A DNA stretch of 64,000 nt from Paractinoplanes ovalisporus (GCF_016834655.1 NZ_JAENHP010000004.1:496001-560000); one strand, 5' to 3'; counted from the first letter of the stretch, positions 1 through 12,020 are shown. Numbers and translations: made by a program. The notes: generated from the letters alone by a model not told the origin.

Positions 1-557
1 TAGATCCGGTCGTTGCCGCTGCCGCCGAACAGGATGTCGTCGTAGTCGCCGCCCGAGATGGCGTCGTTGCCGGGCCCGCCGTCGATGCGGTCGTTCCCGC
101 CGTTGCCCCAGATGGCGTCGTTACCGGCGCCGCCCAGGATGTTGTCCGAGGTCGCGTTGCTGGTGATCCGGTCGTTCCCGGCGCCGCCGTCGACGGTCGC
201 GCCGCGCACGCTGTTGTTGACGTAGGTGTCGTTGCCGTCACCCAGGTAGGTGCGGGACCAGATCACCGGGCGGCCGCCGGTCGGCGTACAGGTGACCTTG
301 GTGCTGTCGCCCTGGACCGTCCTGCAGCCCGCGCCCGCCTTGATCGGGAACACGTCGTCGACCGTCATGGTGTTGCCGGTCATCGTGATCACGACCTGGT
401 TGGCCCGGCCCGAGCCGGCGACGTACTTGACGACCTGGGACTCGACGATCGAGACCACGCCGGTCGTGGCGGCCTGGGCCGGCAGCGCGACCGCGCCCGC
501 CCCCGCGGTGGCCATCAGGACCACGCCGGTACGGGCGGCCCACCTTCTGCGTGACAT
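1..557 (-). CDS. Secreted RTX-type calcium-binding repeat protein (C-terminus outside window)
   Basis: Last member of a run of five paralogues; the reading frame stays open to the window edge, so only about 185 residues are visible. It starts at ATG 557-555 with a purine-rich GGGGGA upstream. An N-terminal Arg-rich segment and a hydrophobic stretch ending in LPAQA look like a Sec signal peptide. A cap region of about 90 residues follows, holding the family motif MTVDDVFPIKAGAGC and a second Cys (KVTC), then GGxGNDxI nonapeptides typical of RTX beta-rolls, which bind Ca2+ outside the cell. It begins 20 bp after the stop of the upstream paralogue, so it is probably co-transcribed. The molecular role is unknown; adhesion or matrix functions are possible for the family. 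Confidence 0.85.
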   Translation of the reverse strand, partial: MSRRRWAARTGVVLMATAGAGAVALPAQAATTGVVSIVESQVVKYVAGSGRANQVVITMTGNTMTVDDVFPIKAGAGCRTVQGDSTKVTCTPTGGRPVIWSRTYLGDGNDTYVNNSVRGATVDGGAGNDRITSNATSDNILGGAGNDAIWGNGGNDRIDGGPGNDAISGGDYDDILFGGSGNDRI

Positions 558-577
558 GGCTGCTTCCCCCGTGGTTG

Positions 578-1600
578 CTATTTCTCGCACTCGGCGAAGG
601 TGTCGGCGGCGTCCGGGATGCAGGTGTCGCTGCCGGGACCGCCGTTGACAGTGTCGCTGCCGCTCGCGCCGTTGAGGTAGTCGTTGCCGGAGTCGCCCCA
701 GAGGTGGTCGTCGCCCCCGCCCGCGGCGATCACGTCGTTGCCCGGGCCGCCCCGGAACTCCTCGTCACGAACCGAGCCGATCAGCCGGTCGTTGCCGCGG
801 CCGCCGGTGACGGCCTCGATCGAGGTGCCGAGCGTGTCGTGCTCACCGGCCGCGCCGTCGTCACCCTTCACCGCGTCCGGGTCGGCCGCCACGGGCTTCG
901 CGCGCAACTCGTACGAGACCGTGTCGAAGCCGGATCCGCCGACGAAGGCGTCCGCATCCGACTTCCACGGGTCGGCGTTCTGAGAGAAGACGTCGTCGCC
1001 GGGGCCGCCGTCCTCGATGTCGTTGCCGACGTACCCGTTGATGGTGTCGTTGCCGTTGCCGCCGTAGATCCGGTCGTTGCCCTCGCCGCCGAAGACGGAG
1101 TCGTCGCCGTCGCCGCCGGACAGCGCGTTCGTCCCGGACTGGTCCGAGAGGTAGTCGTCGCCGCCGAGACCCCAGATGGCGTCGTTGCCGTCGCTGCCCC
1201 GCAGCCGGTCACCGCGGGGGCCACCGGTGATCCGGTCGTTGCCGTTGCCACCGTCGGCCGACATGGCCAGATCGGTCCGGTTGACCACGGTGTCGTTGCG
1301 GTCACCGAGGAAGGCCTGGACCCAGAGCGGTTCGACCGGCGTGGTGCAGCGGACCTTGGTGCGGTCGCCGCTCACCGCCGAGCACCCGGCCCCGGCCCGG
1401 ATCGCGACGACGTCGTCGACGGTGACCGTGCGGCCGGAACGGGTGAAGACGACATTGTGGGCCTGGTTGCCGGCGTTGTAGCGGACGATCTCGGACGCGA
1501 CGACCAGGACCACGCCCGGGGTGGCCGCCGCGCTCGCCGGTGCGGCGACCGAGGCCACGCCCGCCACGACCGAGGCCACGATCACACCGGTCCGCTTCAC
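578..1600 (-). CDS. Secreted RTX-type calcium-binding repeat protein
   Basis: 340-residue paralogue. I chose GTG 1600-1598 because GAGGAG lies 6 nt upstream and the GTG overlaps the stop of the preceding gene as GTGA, so translation is probably coupled; an upstream in-frame start at 1648 would lie inside that gene. VKRTGVIVASVVAG followed by PASAAA is a signal peptide. Next come the Cys-containing cap (RAGAGC...KVRC), then many GGxGxD nonapeptides, for example GGDGDDSVFGGEGNDRI. A middle block has the pattern DAVKGDDGAAGEHDTLGT, and the C-terminus carries a Cys pair (SDTC...FAECEK). No transporter for type I secretion is nearby, so Sec export is inferred. Function unknown. Confidence 0.88.
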   Translation of the reverse strand: MKRTGVIVASVVAGVASVAAPASAAATPGVVLVVASEIVRYNAGNQAHNVVFTRSGRTVTVDDVVAIRAGAGCSAVSGDRTKVRCTTPVEPLWVQAFLGDRNDTVVNRTDLAMSADGGNGNDRITGGPRGDRLRGSDGNDAIWGLGGDDYLSDQSGTNALSGGDGDDSVFGGEGNDRIYGGNGNDTINGYVGNDIEDGGPGDDVFSQNADPWKSDADAFVGGSGFDTVSYELRAKPVAADPDAVKGDDGAAGEHDTLGTSIEAVTGGRGNDRLIGSVRDEEFRGGPGNDVIAAGGGDDHLWGDSGNDYLNGASGSDTVNGGPGSDTCIPDAADTFAECEK

Positions 1601-2616
1601 GGCAGCTCCTCGCAGTTCAGGATCGTGTCCTGACCCTCGCGGAGGCACTGGTCGAAGCCGCCGGCGCCGTTCACGTAGTCGTTGCCCGGGCCGCCTTCCA
1701 GGACGTCGTCGCCGCTGCTGCCGGCGAGCACGTCGTTGCCGGGACCGCCGTGGAGGCTGTCGGCGCGCGGGGTGCCGATCAGCCGGTCGTTGCCGTTGCC
1801 GCCGAGAATGGCCTCGACCGAGGTGCCGAGGGTGTCCTTCTCGCCGGCCATGCCGTCGTCGCCCTTGACCGCGTCGGCGTCGGCGATCACCGGCCGGCTC
1901 CGGGCGTCGTAGTGCACGGTGTCGTATCCGGTGCCGCCGATGACGGCGTCGGCGTCGGCGAAACCGATCGGGTCCATGTTCTGGAAGATGTGGTCGTCGC
2001 CGGGGCCGCCGTCCTCGATGTCGTTGCCCGCGAACGCGTTCAGCGAGTCGTCGCCGTTGCCGCCGTAGAGCCGGTCGGCGTCGTTGCCACCGGTGATCAC
2101 GTCGTTGCCGTCACCGCCCGAGAGGGCGTTGCGGCCGTGCCAGCCGTCGATGGTGTCGTTGCCGCCCATGCCCCAGATCGCGTCGTCGCCGATGCTGCCG
2201 TCGAGCAGGTCGTTGCCGGGCCCGCCGGTGATCCGGTCGTTGCCGGCGCCGCCCTTGGCCGACAGGTGCAGGTCGGTCTTGTTCACGAGCGTGTCGCTGA
2301 GGCCGCCGAGCACGACCCGGGCCCAGGTCGGGTTGACCTTGAGCGTGCAGCGGACCTTGGTGCTGTCGCCGCTGACCGCCGCGCAGCCCGATCCGGCCCG
2401 GATCGCGACGACGTCGTCGACGGTCACCGTGCGGCCGGAGCGGGTGAGGACCACGTTGTGTGCCTTGGCCGGGTCGGAGACGTAGGCGACCACCGTCGCG
2501 CGCTCGACCGAGACCACGCCCTTGGGCGCCGCGGCCTGGGCCGGTGTGACGCTCAGGCCGACGGTGAGCAGGCCTCCGGCGACAACGGCGATTCCCGTAC
2601 GCAGGAAGGTCGTCAT
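1597..2616 (-). CDS. Secreted RTX-type calcium-binding repeat protein
   Basis: 339 residues starting at ATG 2616-2614, which overlaps the previous stop as ATGA; its own stop overlaps the next start as GTGA. The N-terminus MTTFLRTGIAVVAGG...TPAQAAA is a signal peptide. The cap domain has paired Cys (RAGSGC, KVRC). The central region is a beta-roll of GGxGNDxI/L repeats interrupted by the conserved block DAVKGDDGMAGEKDTLGT. The tail has a Cys pair (FDQC...ILNCEELP). These elements match the neighbouring paralogues in order and spacing, so the genes arose by tandem duplication. Ca2+ binding is family knowledge; the biological role is not evident. Confidence 0.88.
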   Translation of the reverse strand: MTTFLRTGIAVVAGGLLTVGLSVTPAQAAAPKGVVSVERATVVAYVSDPAKAHNVVLTRSGRTVTVDDVVAIRAGSGCAAVSGDSTKVRCTLKVNPTWARVVLGGLSDTLVNKTDLHLSAKGGAGNDRITGGPGNDLLDGSIGDDAIWGMGGNDTIDGWHGRNALSGGDGNDVITGGNDADRLYGGNGDDSLNAFAGNDIEDGGPGDDHIFQNMDPIGFADADAVIGGTGYDTVHYDARSRPVIADADAVKGDDGMAGEKDTLGTSVEAILGGNGNDRLIGTPRADSLHGGPGNDVLAGSSGDDVLEGGPGNDYVNGAGGFDQCLREGQDTILNCEELP

Positions 2617-3773
2617 CGGATGGCCACCGCTTCCGTCTTGATCAGGCCGGCCTCGCGGCGCAGCGAAGCCCGCTCCAGAGCCGGAGCGCCGTTGCCGTAC
2701 TCACAGTTGATCACGGTCTCGCCCGGCTCGACGTCGTCCGCGCAGTAGTCGCGGCCGTCCCCGGCGTCCACATAGTCGATGCCGCTGCCGGCCCACACGG
2801 CGTCGTCCCCGCCCCCGGCGAGCAGCGTGTCCTTGCCCGCACCGCCGTCGAGGGTCTCGTTGCCCCGCGCCGAGCCGACCAGCCGGTCGTTGCCCGAGCC
2901 GCCCCAGATCTGCTCGATCGAGGTGCCGATGGTGTCGCCCTCACCGACCGCGCCGTCGTCGCCCTTGACCGCGTCGGGGTCGGCCGTGACGGCGTTGGTC
3001 CGCTGCCAGTAGAGAACGATGTCGTCACCGTCGCCGCCGGCGAACGAGTCGGCGTCGGTGCCCCGGGGGTATTCGACGTCCTGGTAGAAGAAGTTGGTGC
3101 CGGGGCCGCCGAGCTCGATGTCGTTGCCGGCGTCGCCGCGCAGGAAGTCGTCGCCGGGGCCGCCCTCGAGACGGTCGTTGCCCGGGCCGCCGTAGATCGC
3201 CCGGTCGTTGCCCTCGCCGCCGTACAGCCGGTCGTTGCCGGTGCTGCCGGAGAGCACGTCGGCGCCGTCGCCACCCGAGACGGCGTCGTCGCCGCCCTCG
3301 CCGCGCAGCACGTCGTTGCCGCCCAGGCCCCAGATGCCGTCGTTGCCCTCGCCGCCGTAGACGTCGTCCTTGAGCGGGCCGCCGGTGATCTTGTCGCTGC
3401 CGGCCCGGCCCCAGGCGGTCATGCCCAGGCCGCTGTTGTTGATCAGGGTGTCGTTGCCGTCGCCGAGGTCGACCCGCACCCAGATCGGCGCCACCGGGAG
3501 GGCGCACCGGATCCTGGTGACGTCGCCGCTGACCGCCGAGCAGCCCGTGCCGGCCTTGATGCCGTAGACGTCGTCGACCGTGACCGCGTTGCCCGAGCGG
3601 GTCAGCACGACGGTGTTGGCCTTGCCGGACGCGGCCGTGTAGACCACGATGTTCGAGCTCACCACCGAGACGACCCCGGTGGCCGCGGCCTCGGCCGGAA
3701 GGGCGATCCAGGCGACCCCGGCCACCGCGGCGGCGCCGAGCACGCCGGTTCCGATGCGGACAGTCCTCTTCAC
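2613..3773 (-). CDS. Secreted RTX-type calcium-binding repeat protein
   Basis: 386 residues, first gene of the four-gene coupled run. GTG 3773-3771 has GAGGAA six nt upstream. A signal peptide (MKRTVRIGTGVLGAAAVAG...PAEAAA) is followed by the cap domain with Cys at KAGTGC and RIRC, then about a dozen RTX nonapeptides including LYGGEGNDRAIYGGPGND. The conserved DAVKGDDGAVGEGDTIGT block and a C-terminal Cys pair (DYC...INCE) follow. A charged tail of about 25 residues, absent from the two shorter paralogues, comes after the Cys pair. The N-terminus is closest to the gene at 3882-5042, so these two are probably the most recent duplicates. Likely exported and Ca2+-stabilised; function unknown. 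Confidence 0.88.
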   Translation of the reverse strand: MKRTVRIGTGVLGAAAVAGVAWIALPAEAAATGVVSVVSSNIVVYTAASGKANTVVLTRSGNAVTVDDVYGIKAGTGCSAVSGDVTRIRCALPVAPIWVRVDLGDGNDTLINNSGLGMTAWGRAGSDKITGGPLKDDVYGGEGNDGIWGLGGNDVLRGEGGDDAVSGGDGADVLSGSTGNDRLYGGEGNDRAIYGGPGNDRLEGGPGDDFLRGDAGNDIELGGPGTNFFYQDVEYPRGTDADSFAGGDGDDIVLYWQRTNAVTADPDAVKGDDGAVGEGDTIGTSIEQIWGGSGNDRLVGSARGNETLDGGAGKDTLLAGGGDDAVWAGSGIDYVDAGDGRDYCADDVEPGETVINCEYGNGAPALERASLRREAGLIKTEAVAIR

Positions 3774-3834
3774 GGTCGATTCCTCACGTGTCGGTCTCCC
3801 ACAACAAATTCCTCCCGTACGCCGGAGAGACGCC

Positions 3835-3864
3835 CGCCGCCCCGGTCAGGTGACCGGAGCGGCG
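3835..3864 (-). terminator. Hairpin between RTX genes
   Basis: Arms CGCCGC and GCGGCG enclose a second perfect stem CCGGTCA/TGACCGG, with a single mismatch between them (3841/3858). It follows the stop of the 3882-5042 gene and precedes the next start at 3773, so it probably ends or attenuates that transcript. There is no clear T-run. Confidence 0.55.
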
Positions 3865-3881
3865 AGTAAGGGTGGTGCTGC

Positions 3882-5042
3882 TTACTTGCGGGCCGCGCGC
3901 AGCTTCTTCGCGAAGTCGACGAGCCGCTCGCCCTCGGGGAAGGAGTCGATCCGGGAGGCCGAGAGGCCGTCGCCGATGATCTCGCAGCTGAGGACCGTCT
4001 CGCCCGCCGCCGGGTCGACGCACTGGTCGGTGCCGCCGGCGCCGTTCAGGGAGTCGCGGCCCTCTTCGCCCCAGAGGATGTCGTCGCCGGTGCTGGCGGC
4101 GATGGTGTCGTTGCCCGGGCGGCCGAAGAAGCCCTCGTCGCGCGAGGTGCCGATCAGGCGGTCGCCCGCGCTGCCGCCACCCAGCACCTCGACCGAGCTG
4201 CTGATCGTGTCGCCCTCGCCGGCCGAGCCGTCGTCGCCGGCCACACCGTCGGCGTCGGCCGCCACCGGCTTGGTGCGGAACTGGTAGTCCACGGCGTCGA
4301 GGTCGGGGCCGCCGGTGAACGAGTCGCGGTCGGTGCCCGCCGGGTAGTCGTTGGGCGAGTCGAACTCGTCGACGCCCGCGCCGCCGTCGAAGGCGTCGTT
4401 GCCCTGGCCGTTGATGAACCAGTCGTCGCCGGCCTGGCCCGACGCCTTGTCGTTGCCCGCGCCGTCCCAGAACGTGTCGGCGCCGTTGCCGCCGATCAGG
4501 CTGTCGTTGCCGTTCGAGCCCGAGATCGAGTCGTTGCCGTCGCCGCCGGAGATCGAGTCGTTGCCGTTCTCGCCCCGGAGCACGTCGTTGCCGGCCAGGC
4601 CCCAGATGGCGTCGTTGCCGTCGCCGCCGTAGACGTCGTCCTTCAGCGAGCCGCCGGTGATCTTGTCGCTGCCGGCCCGGCCGTAGGCGGTCATGCCGAG
4701 GTTGCTGTTGTTGATCAGGGTGTCGTTGCCGTCGCCGAGGTCGACGCGGACCCAGGACACCCCGGCGCAGGTGATCTTGGTGGTGTCGCCGGCGACCGCG
4801 GCGCAGCCGGCGCCCGCCTTCAGGCCGTAGACGTCGTCGACGGTGAGGACGGCGCCGTTGCGGGTCAGCACGACGGTGTTGGCCTTGCCGGACGCAGCGG
4901 TGTAGGTGACCACGCCACCCGACCGGGAGACGACACCGGTGGCGGCGGCCTCGGCCGGGAGCGCGATCCAGGCGGCTCCGGCGACGGCGGCGGCACCGAG
5001 CACGCCCGCGGCGGCGCGGATGGAGGTCTTGCGCTTGTCCAC
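3882..5042 (-). CDS. Secreted RTX-type calcium-binding repeat protein
   Basis: 386 residues, first of the five paralogues in transcription order and apparently its own unit. GTG 5042-5040 has AAGGAG eight nt upstream. A signal peptide (MDKRKTSIRAAAGVLGAAA...LPAEAAA) leads into the two-Cys cap (KAGAGC, KITC), then about twelve GGxGNDxI/L repeats such as SISGGDGNDSISGSNGNDSL. The family middle block reads VAGDDGSAGEGDTISSS, followed by the terminal Cys pair (DQC...LSCE) and a basic tail (VDFAKKLRAARK). Cap, beta-roll and Cys-closed end are shared by all paralogues, suggesting a modular extracellular Ca2+-binding protein family. Function not established. Confidence 0.88.
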   Translation of the reverse strand: MDKRKTSIRAAAGVLGAAAVAGAAWIALPAEAAATGVVSRSGGVVTYTAASGKANTVVLTRNGAVLTVDDVYGLKAGAGCAAVAGDTTKITCAGVSWVRVDLGDGNDTLINNSNLGMTAYGRAGSDKITGGSLKDDVYGGDGNDAIWGLAGNDVLRGENGNDSISGGDGNDSISGSNGNDSLIGGNGADTFWDGAGNDKASGQAGDDWFINGQGNDAFDGGAGVDEFDSPNDYPAGTDRDSFTGGPDLDAVDYQFRTKPVAADADGVAGDDGSAGEGDTISSSVEVLGGGSAGDRLIGTSRDEGFFGRPGNDTIAASTGDDILWGEEGRDSLNGAGGTDQCVDPAAGETVLSCEIIGDGLSASRIDSFPEGERLVDFAKKLRAARK

Positions 5043-5105
5043 GACTGGTTCTCCTTGAGGCTTCAGCTACGCGAGGAGGTTTGGCGAAGCCTGGAGATCA
5101 TAGGA

Positions 5106-5136
5106 CGGTACGGGAGCGTTCCGCTGTCCCGCACCG
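5106..5136 (-). terminator. Possible terminator after the HNH nuclease unit
   Basis: Ten-bp stem (5106-5115 with 5127-5136) with one G-U pair and an 11-nt loop, just after the stop of the small gene ending at 5147. No obvious T-tract follows. Confidence 0.45.
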
Positions 5137-5146
5137 CCCCGAAAGA

Positions 5147-5512
5147 TCAGCCTTCCGGACGATTCAGGATGCCCACAACGACAGCGTGAACGGCATCGAT
5201 GTCCGAGGGGTCCCTGAGTGTGGCCTTGGCGCCGGTCACGACGTACCACTCGTCGGCGTCCTTGTACTGCACCCGCACCACGACCTCGGAGCCGGAGATC
5301 TCCGTGCGCAGGGTGAGGTCGCCCGTGACGACGCCGACCTCGTCGGTCATGACGCCGCCCTGCCCCGCCACGATGTCGGTGGTGAGAGGCGCCGGAGCCG
5401 CGGCGGCCGCGGGTGCCTCGGGGGCGGCCTCGGCCGCGGGGGCCTCGGCGGTGGGTGCCTCGGGTGTGGGTGCCTCGGGTGTGGGCTCGGCCTCAGGCGC
5501 GGGCGTGGTCAT
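5147..5512 (-). CDS. Small Pro/Glu/Ala-rich protein coupled to HNH nuclease
   Basis: 121 residues. ATG 5512-5510 shares one base with the stop of the nuclease gene (TGATG) and has GGGGAG six nt upstream, which fixes the start against a longer open frame running back inside the nuclease gene. The first 40 residues are low-complexity repeats of the type PTPEAPTPEAPTAEAP, without a signal peptide. The remaining 80 residues form a compact domain with alternating hydrophobics (GDLTLRTEISGSEVVVRVQY...EWYVVTGAKATL) that looks like a small beta-sheet followed by a helix. I do not recognise the family. Tight coupling to a secreted nuclease suggests a linked role, possibly an intracellular antagonist, but that is inference. 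Confidence 0.75.
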   Translation of the reverse strand: MTTPAPEAEPTPEAPTPEAPTAEAPAAEAAPEAPAAAAAPAPLTTDIVAGQGGVMTDEVGVVTGDLTLRTEISGSEVVVRVQYKDADEWYVVTGAKATLRDPSDIDAVHAVVVGILNRPEG

Positions 5513-6156
5513 CAACAACTCCCCAGCATGTCCTCGAGCGCGGTCTTCTCCTTGGTGGTGACCGTCAGCTTCCACTTGACCTTCACCGCGATCCAGTCTT
5601 GCGCATATTCGCACCAACTGCTCGATTCGGTCGGCTTCCAGGTGGACGGATCCTGGTCGCCCTTCGACCGGTTCGAGGAGGCCGACACCGCGATCAGCTG
5701 CGGGTCGTCGAGGTCGTTGGCGAATTCCTCGCGCTGGTCGGTCGTCCACTTCGAGGCGCCCGACCGCCACGCGTTGGCCAGCGGCACCATGTGGTCGATG
5801 TCGACCTTGTCGGGCGCGTTGAGCACCTTGCCGTCGTAGAAGCTGGTCCAGGTGCCGGCGACGACGTTGCAGCCCGACGTCTTGACGTTCCTGCCGTCCC
5901 GCTTGAGCACCGAGTCGCGCACGTCGCAGTTCGAGCCGGTGCTGCGCCAGTGCGGGAACTTCTCGCGGCTGTAGCCGCTCATCGAGCCCGCGCGGGTGAC
6001 GACCTTCAGAGTGTCGAGTTCGGACGCCGAGGCGGTGGCGTCCTTGGTGGAGCCGGTGCTGGTGGGCGCCGGCTCCAGGGACACGCCCTCACAGGCCGAG
6101 AGGGCGAGCAGGGCGGTGGCGGCTACGGCGGCGAAGAAGGGGGTACGAGGGGGCAC
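5512..6156 (-). CDS. HNH-family nuclease lipoprotein
   Basis: 214 residues from GTG 6156-6154. The N-terminus has a hydrophobic segment and lipobox LSAC (Cys22), so the product is probably a membrane-anchored lipoprotein. The catalytic region carries IDHMVPLANAW (Asp121-His122) and, about 40 residues on, ASSNRSKGDQDP (Asn162, Lys165), the arrangement of secreted actinobacterial HNH/GmrSD-C-like nucleases. Four further Cys (CDVRDS, SGCN, SWCEY, GSC) suggest disulfides outside the cell. A likely role is extracellular DNA degradation. It is translationally coupled to the small gene downstream. The Shine-Dalgarno GAGGAG lies immediately before the start and is buried in a hairpin, so expression may be kept low. 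Confidence 0.85.
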   Translation of the reverse strand: MPPRTPFFAAVAATALLALSACEGVSLEPAPTSTGSTKDATASASELDTLKVVTRAGSMSGYSREKFPHWRSTGSNCDVRDSVLKRDGRNVKTSGCNVVAGTWTSFYDGKVLNAPDKVDIDHMVPLANAWRSGASKWTTDQREEFANDLDDPQLIAVSASSNRSKGDQDPSTWKPTESSSWCEYAQDWIAVKVKWKLTVTTKEKTALEDMLGSC

Positions 6157-6178
6157 GCTCCTCAGCGTAGGAGGAGCG
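6156..6178 (-). promoter_or_regulatory. Hairpin sequestering the nuclease ribosome-binding site
   Basis: Perfect 8-bp stem CGCTCCTC/GAGGAGCG (6171-6178 with 6156-6163) around a 7-nt loop. The right arm contains the GAGGAG of the nuclease gene and touches its GTG. It may act as a translational switch; it could also be chance in GC-rich DNA. Confidence 0.45.
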
Positions 6179-6243
6179 CGCCCCTTCTGCCCGAGTCGTC
6201 GCCCGTGGGCGGAAGATCCCGCGCGCCGGACGACGGTGAAAAA

Positions 6244-10428
<4,185 letters not shown>

Positions 10429-10430
10429 TC

Positions 10431-11486
10431 ATGGCGCAGCCCACGCTCGCCGTCGTCGGGGCCACCGGCTCCGTCGGGACGGTCATGCTCGAGCTGCTCT
10501 CCTCCCGGCGCAACGTCTGGGGTGAGATCCGGCTGATCGCGTCGTCGCGGTCGGCCGGCAAGGTGCTGACGTGCCGGGGCGAGCAGCTCACGGTGGCCGA
10601 GCTGACCCCCGAGGCGTTCGACGGGGTCGACGTCGCGATGTTCGACGTGCCCGACGAGGTGTCGCTGCAGTGGGCGCCGATCGTGGCGTCCCGCGGTGTC
10701 ACCGTGGTCGACAACTCGGCCGCGTTCCGCATGGATCCCGAGGTGCCGCTGGTGGTGCCCGAGGTCAACCGCGACGCCCTGCGGCACCGCCCACGCAACA
10801 TCATCGCCAACGCCAACTGCACGGTGATGGCCATGATCATGGCGATCGCGCCGCTGCACCACGAATACGGCCTGCGCGAGCTGGTGCTGGCCTCCTACCA
10901 GGCCGCCTCGGGGGCCGGGCAGGTCGGCGTGGACACCCTGCACGACCAGCTGAGCAAGGTGGCCGGCGACCGGCTGCTGGGCTCGCGGCCGGGCAACGTG
11001 CGCCAGGCGGTCGGCGACGACCTCGGCCCGTTCCCGGCGCCGCTCGCGCTCAACGTGGTGCCGTGGTCGGGCGGGCTCGAGCCGCTGGGCTGGTCCTCCG
11101 AAGAGCTCAAGCTGCGCAACGAGTCCCGCAAGATCCTGGGGATTCCGGCGCTCAAGGTCTCGGCCACCTGCGTACGGGTCCCGGTCGTCACCGGCCACTC
11201 GATCGCCGTGCACGCGGTCTTCGGCTCCGAGGTCGACGCCGAGGGTGCCCGTCAGGCGCTGCGCAACGCACCCGGCGTGATCCTGGTCGACGACCCCGAG
11301 GCGGGCGAGTTCCCGATGCCGATCGACGCCGTCGGCACCGACCCGTCGTGGGTGGGCCGCATCCGCCGCGCCATGGACGACCCGCGCGCCCTCGACCTGT
11401 TCGTCACCGGCGACAACATGCGCAAGGGGGCCGCCCTCAACACGGTGCAGATCGCCGAGCTGATCGCCGCCGAGCTGTCCAAGTGA
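10431..11486 (+). CDS. asd: Aspartate-semialdehyde dehydrogenase
   Basis: 351 residues, 8 bp after ask. It reduces aspartyl phosphate to aspartate semialdehyde with NADPH, the second step of the aspartate pathway. The N-terminus LAVVGATGSVGTVML is the NADP-binding Rossmann motif; the catalytic Cys130 sits in IIANANCTVMAM; the later VRVPVVTGHSIAVH and the adjacent SYQAASGAGQ match substrate-binding segments. Its stop overlaps the next start as GTGA, coupling it to cutA. Length is normal for the family, and the operon arrangement ask-asd is typical of actinomycetes. Confidence 0.96.
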   Translation: MAQPTLAVVGATGSVGTVMLELLSSRRNVWGEIRLIASSRSAGKVLTCRGEQLTVAELTPEAFDGVDVAMFDVPDEVSLQWAPIVASRGVTVVDNSAAFRMDPEVPLVVPEVNRDALRHRPRNIIANANCTVMAMIMAIAPLHHEYGLRELVLASYQAASGAGQVGVDTLHDQLSKVAGDRLLGSRPGNVRQAVGDDLGPFPAPLALNVVPWSGGLEPLGWSSEELKLRNESRKILGIPALKVSATCVRVPVVTGHSIAVHAVFGSEVDAEGARQALRNAPGVILVDDPEAGEFPMPIDAVGTDPSWVGRIRRAMDDPRALDLFVTGDNMRKGAALNTVQIAELIAAELSK

Positions 11487-11800
11487 CCGACGTCGTCGAG
11501 GTCGTCATCACCGCCGCCGACGCGGACTGGCTGGCCGCCTTCACCCGTCGCCTGGTCGACGACCGCCTCGCCGCCTGCGGCCAGCAGATTGCCGCGATCC
11601 GCTCGATCTACCGCTGGGACGGCGAGGTGCAGGACGACCCCGAGGCCCGGGTGGCCCTGCACACCCGGGCCGACCTGGTCCCGCGCATCGTCGAGAGGGC
11701 CAACGCCGAGCACCCGTACGACGTCCCGTGCGTCCTGGCGATGCCGGTGCTCGCGGGCAACCCGGCCTACCTCGACTGGGTCCGCCAGCAAACAGCCTGA
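11483..11800 (+). CDS. cutA: CutA1 family divalent-cation tolerance protein
   Basis: 105 residues from GTG 11483, overlapping the asd stop as GTGA; an open frame extending upstream inside asd is a shadow. CutA proteins are small trimeric ferredoxin-like folds originally linked to copper tolerance, with true function unclear. Recognisable parts are the opening VVEVVITAADADWLAAFTRRLVDDRLAAC, given here only as start and Cys position, then IRSIYRWDGEVQDD and the closing block HPYDVPCVLAMPVLAGNPAYLDWV, typical of the family. Cotranscription with asd suggests housekeeping expression rather than metal induction. Confidence 0.9.
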   Translation: MTDVVEVVITAADADWLAAFTRRLVDDRLAACGQQIAAIRSIYRWDGEVQDDPEARVALHTRADLVPRIVERANAEHPYDVPCVLAMPVLAGNPAYLDWVRQQTA

Positions 11801-12020
11801 TTCCCCCGTACGCCTTCACGGCCACGCACCGAACGAAGCCGCTGCCCCGCGCGCCCACGCTGCGCTACCTCGTGCCCGCCGATTTCGCTCGGCGCTTTAC
11901 GTCGGCCCGTTTCGCACGCGCCCGCCTGCTTTGTGCCGGCCCACTTCGCCCGGCCCCTTTTCGCGCGCGTCCGCTTTGCGGTTGTGTGCCGTTCGCCATC
12001 GTTCGTGGCCCCGGTGCGGC
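11801..12020. repeat. Intergenic stretch with degenerate 15-19-bp repeats
   Basis: Between the convergent ends of cutA and the permease gene. From about 11880 to 12000 a motif like CTTTCGCNCGGCCC recurs seven or eight times with variation (for example TTTCGCACGCGCCCG, CTTTGTGCCGGCCCA, CTTCGCCCGGCCCC). No convincing gene. May be decayed repeats or compositional bias. Confidence 0.35.

Noticed and set aside
551..2748. Long plus-strand frames across the RTX genes.
   Set aside because: They are complementary to GGxGxD codons and give Val/Ala/Asp repeats without any start signal; the minus strand has signal peptides, ribosome sites and ATGA/GTGA coupling.
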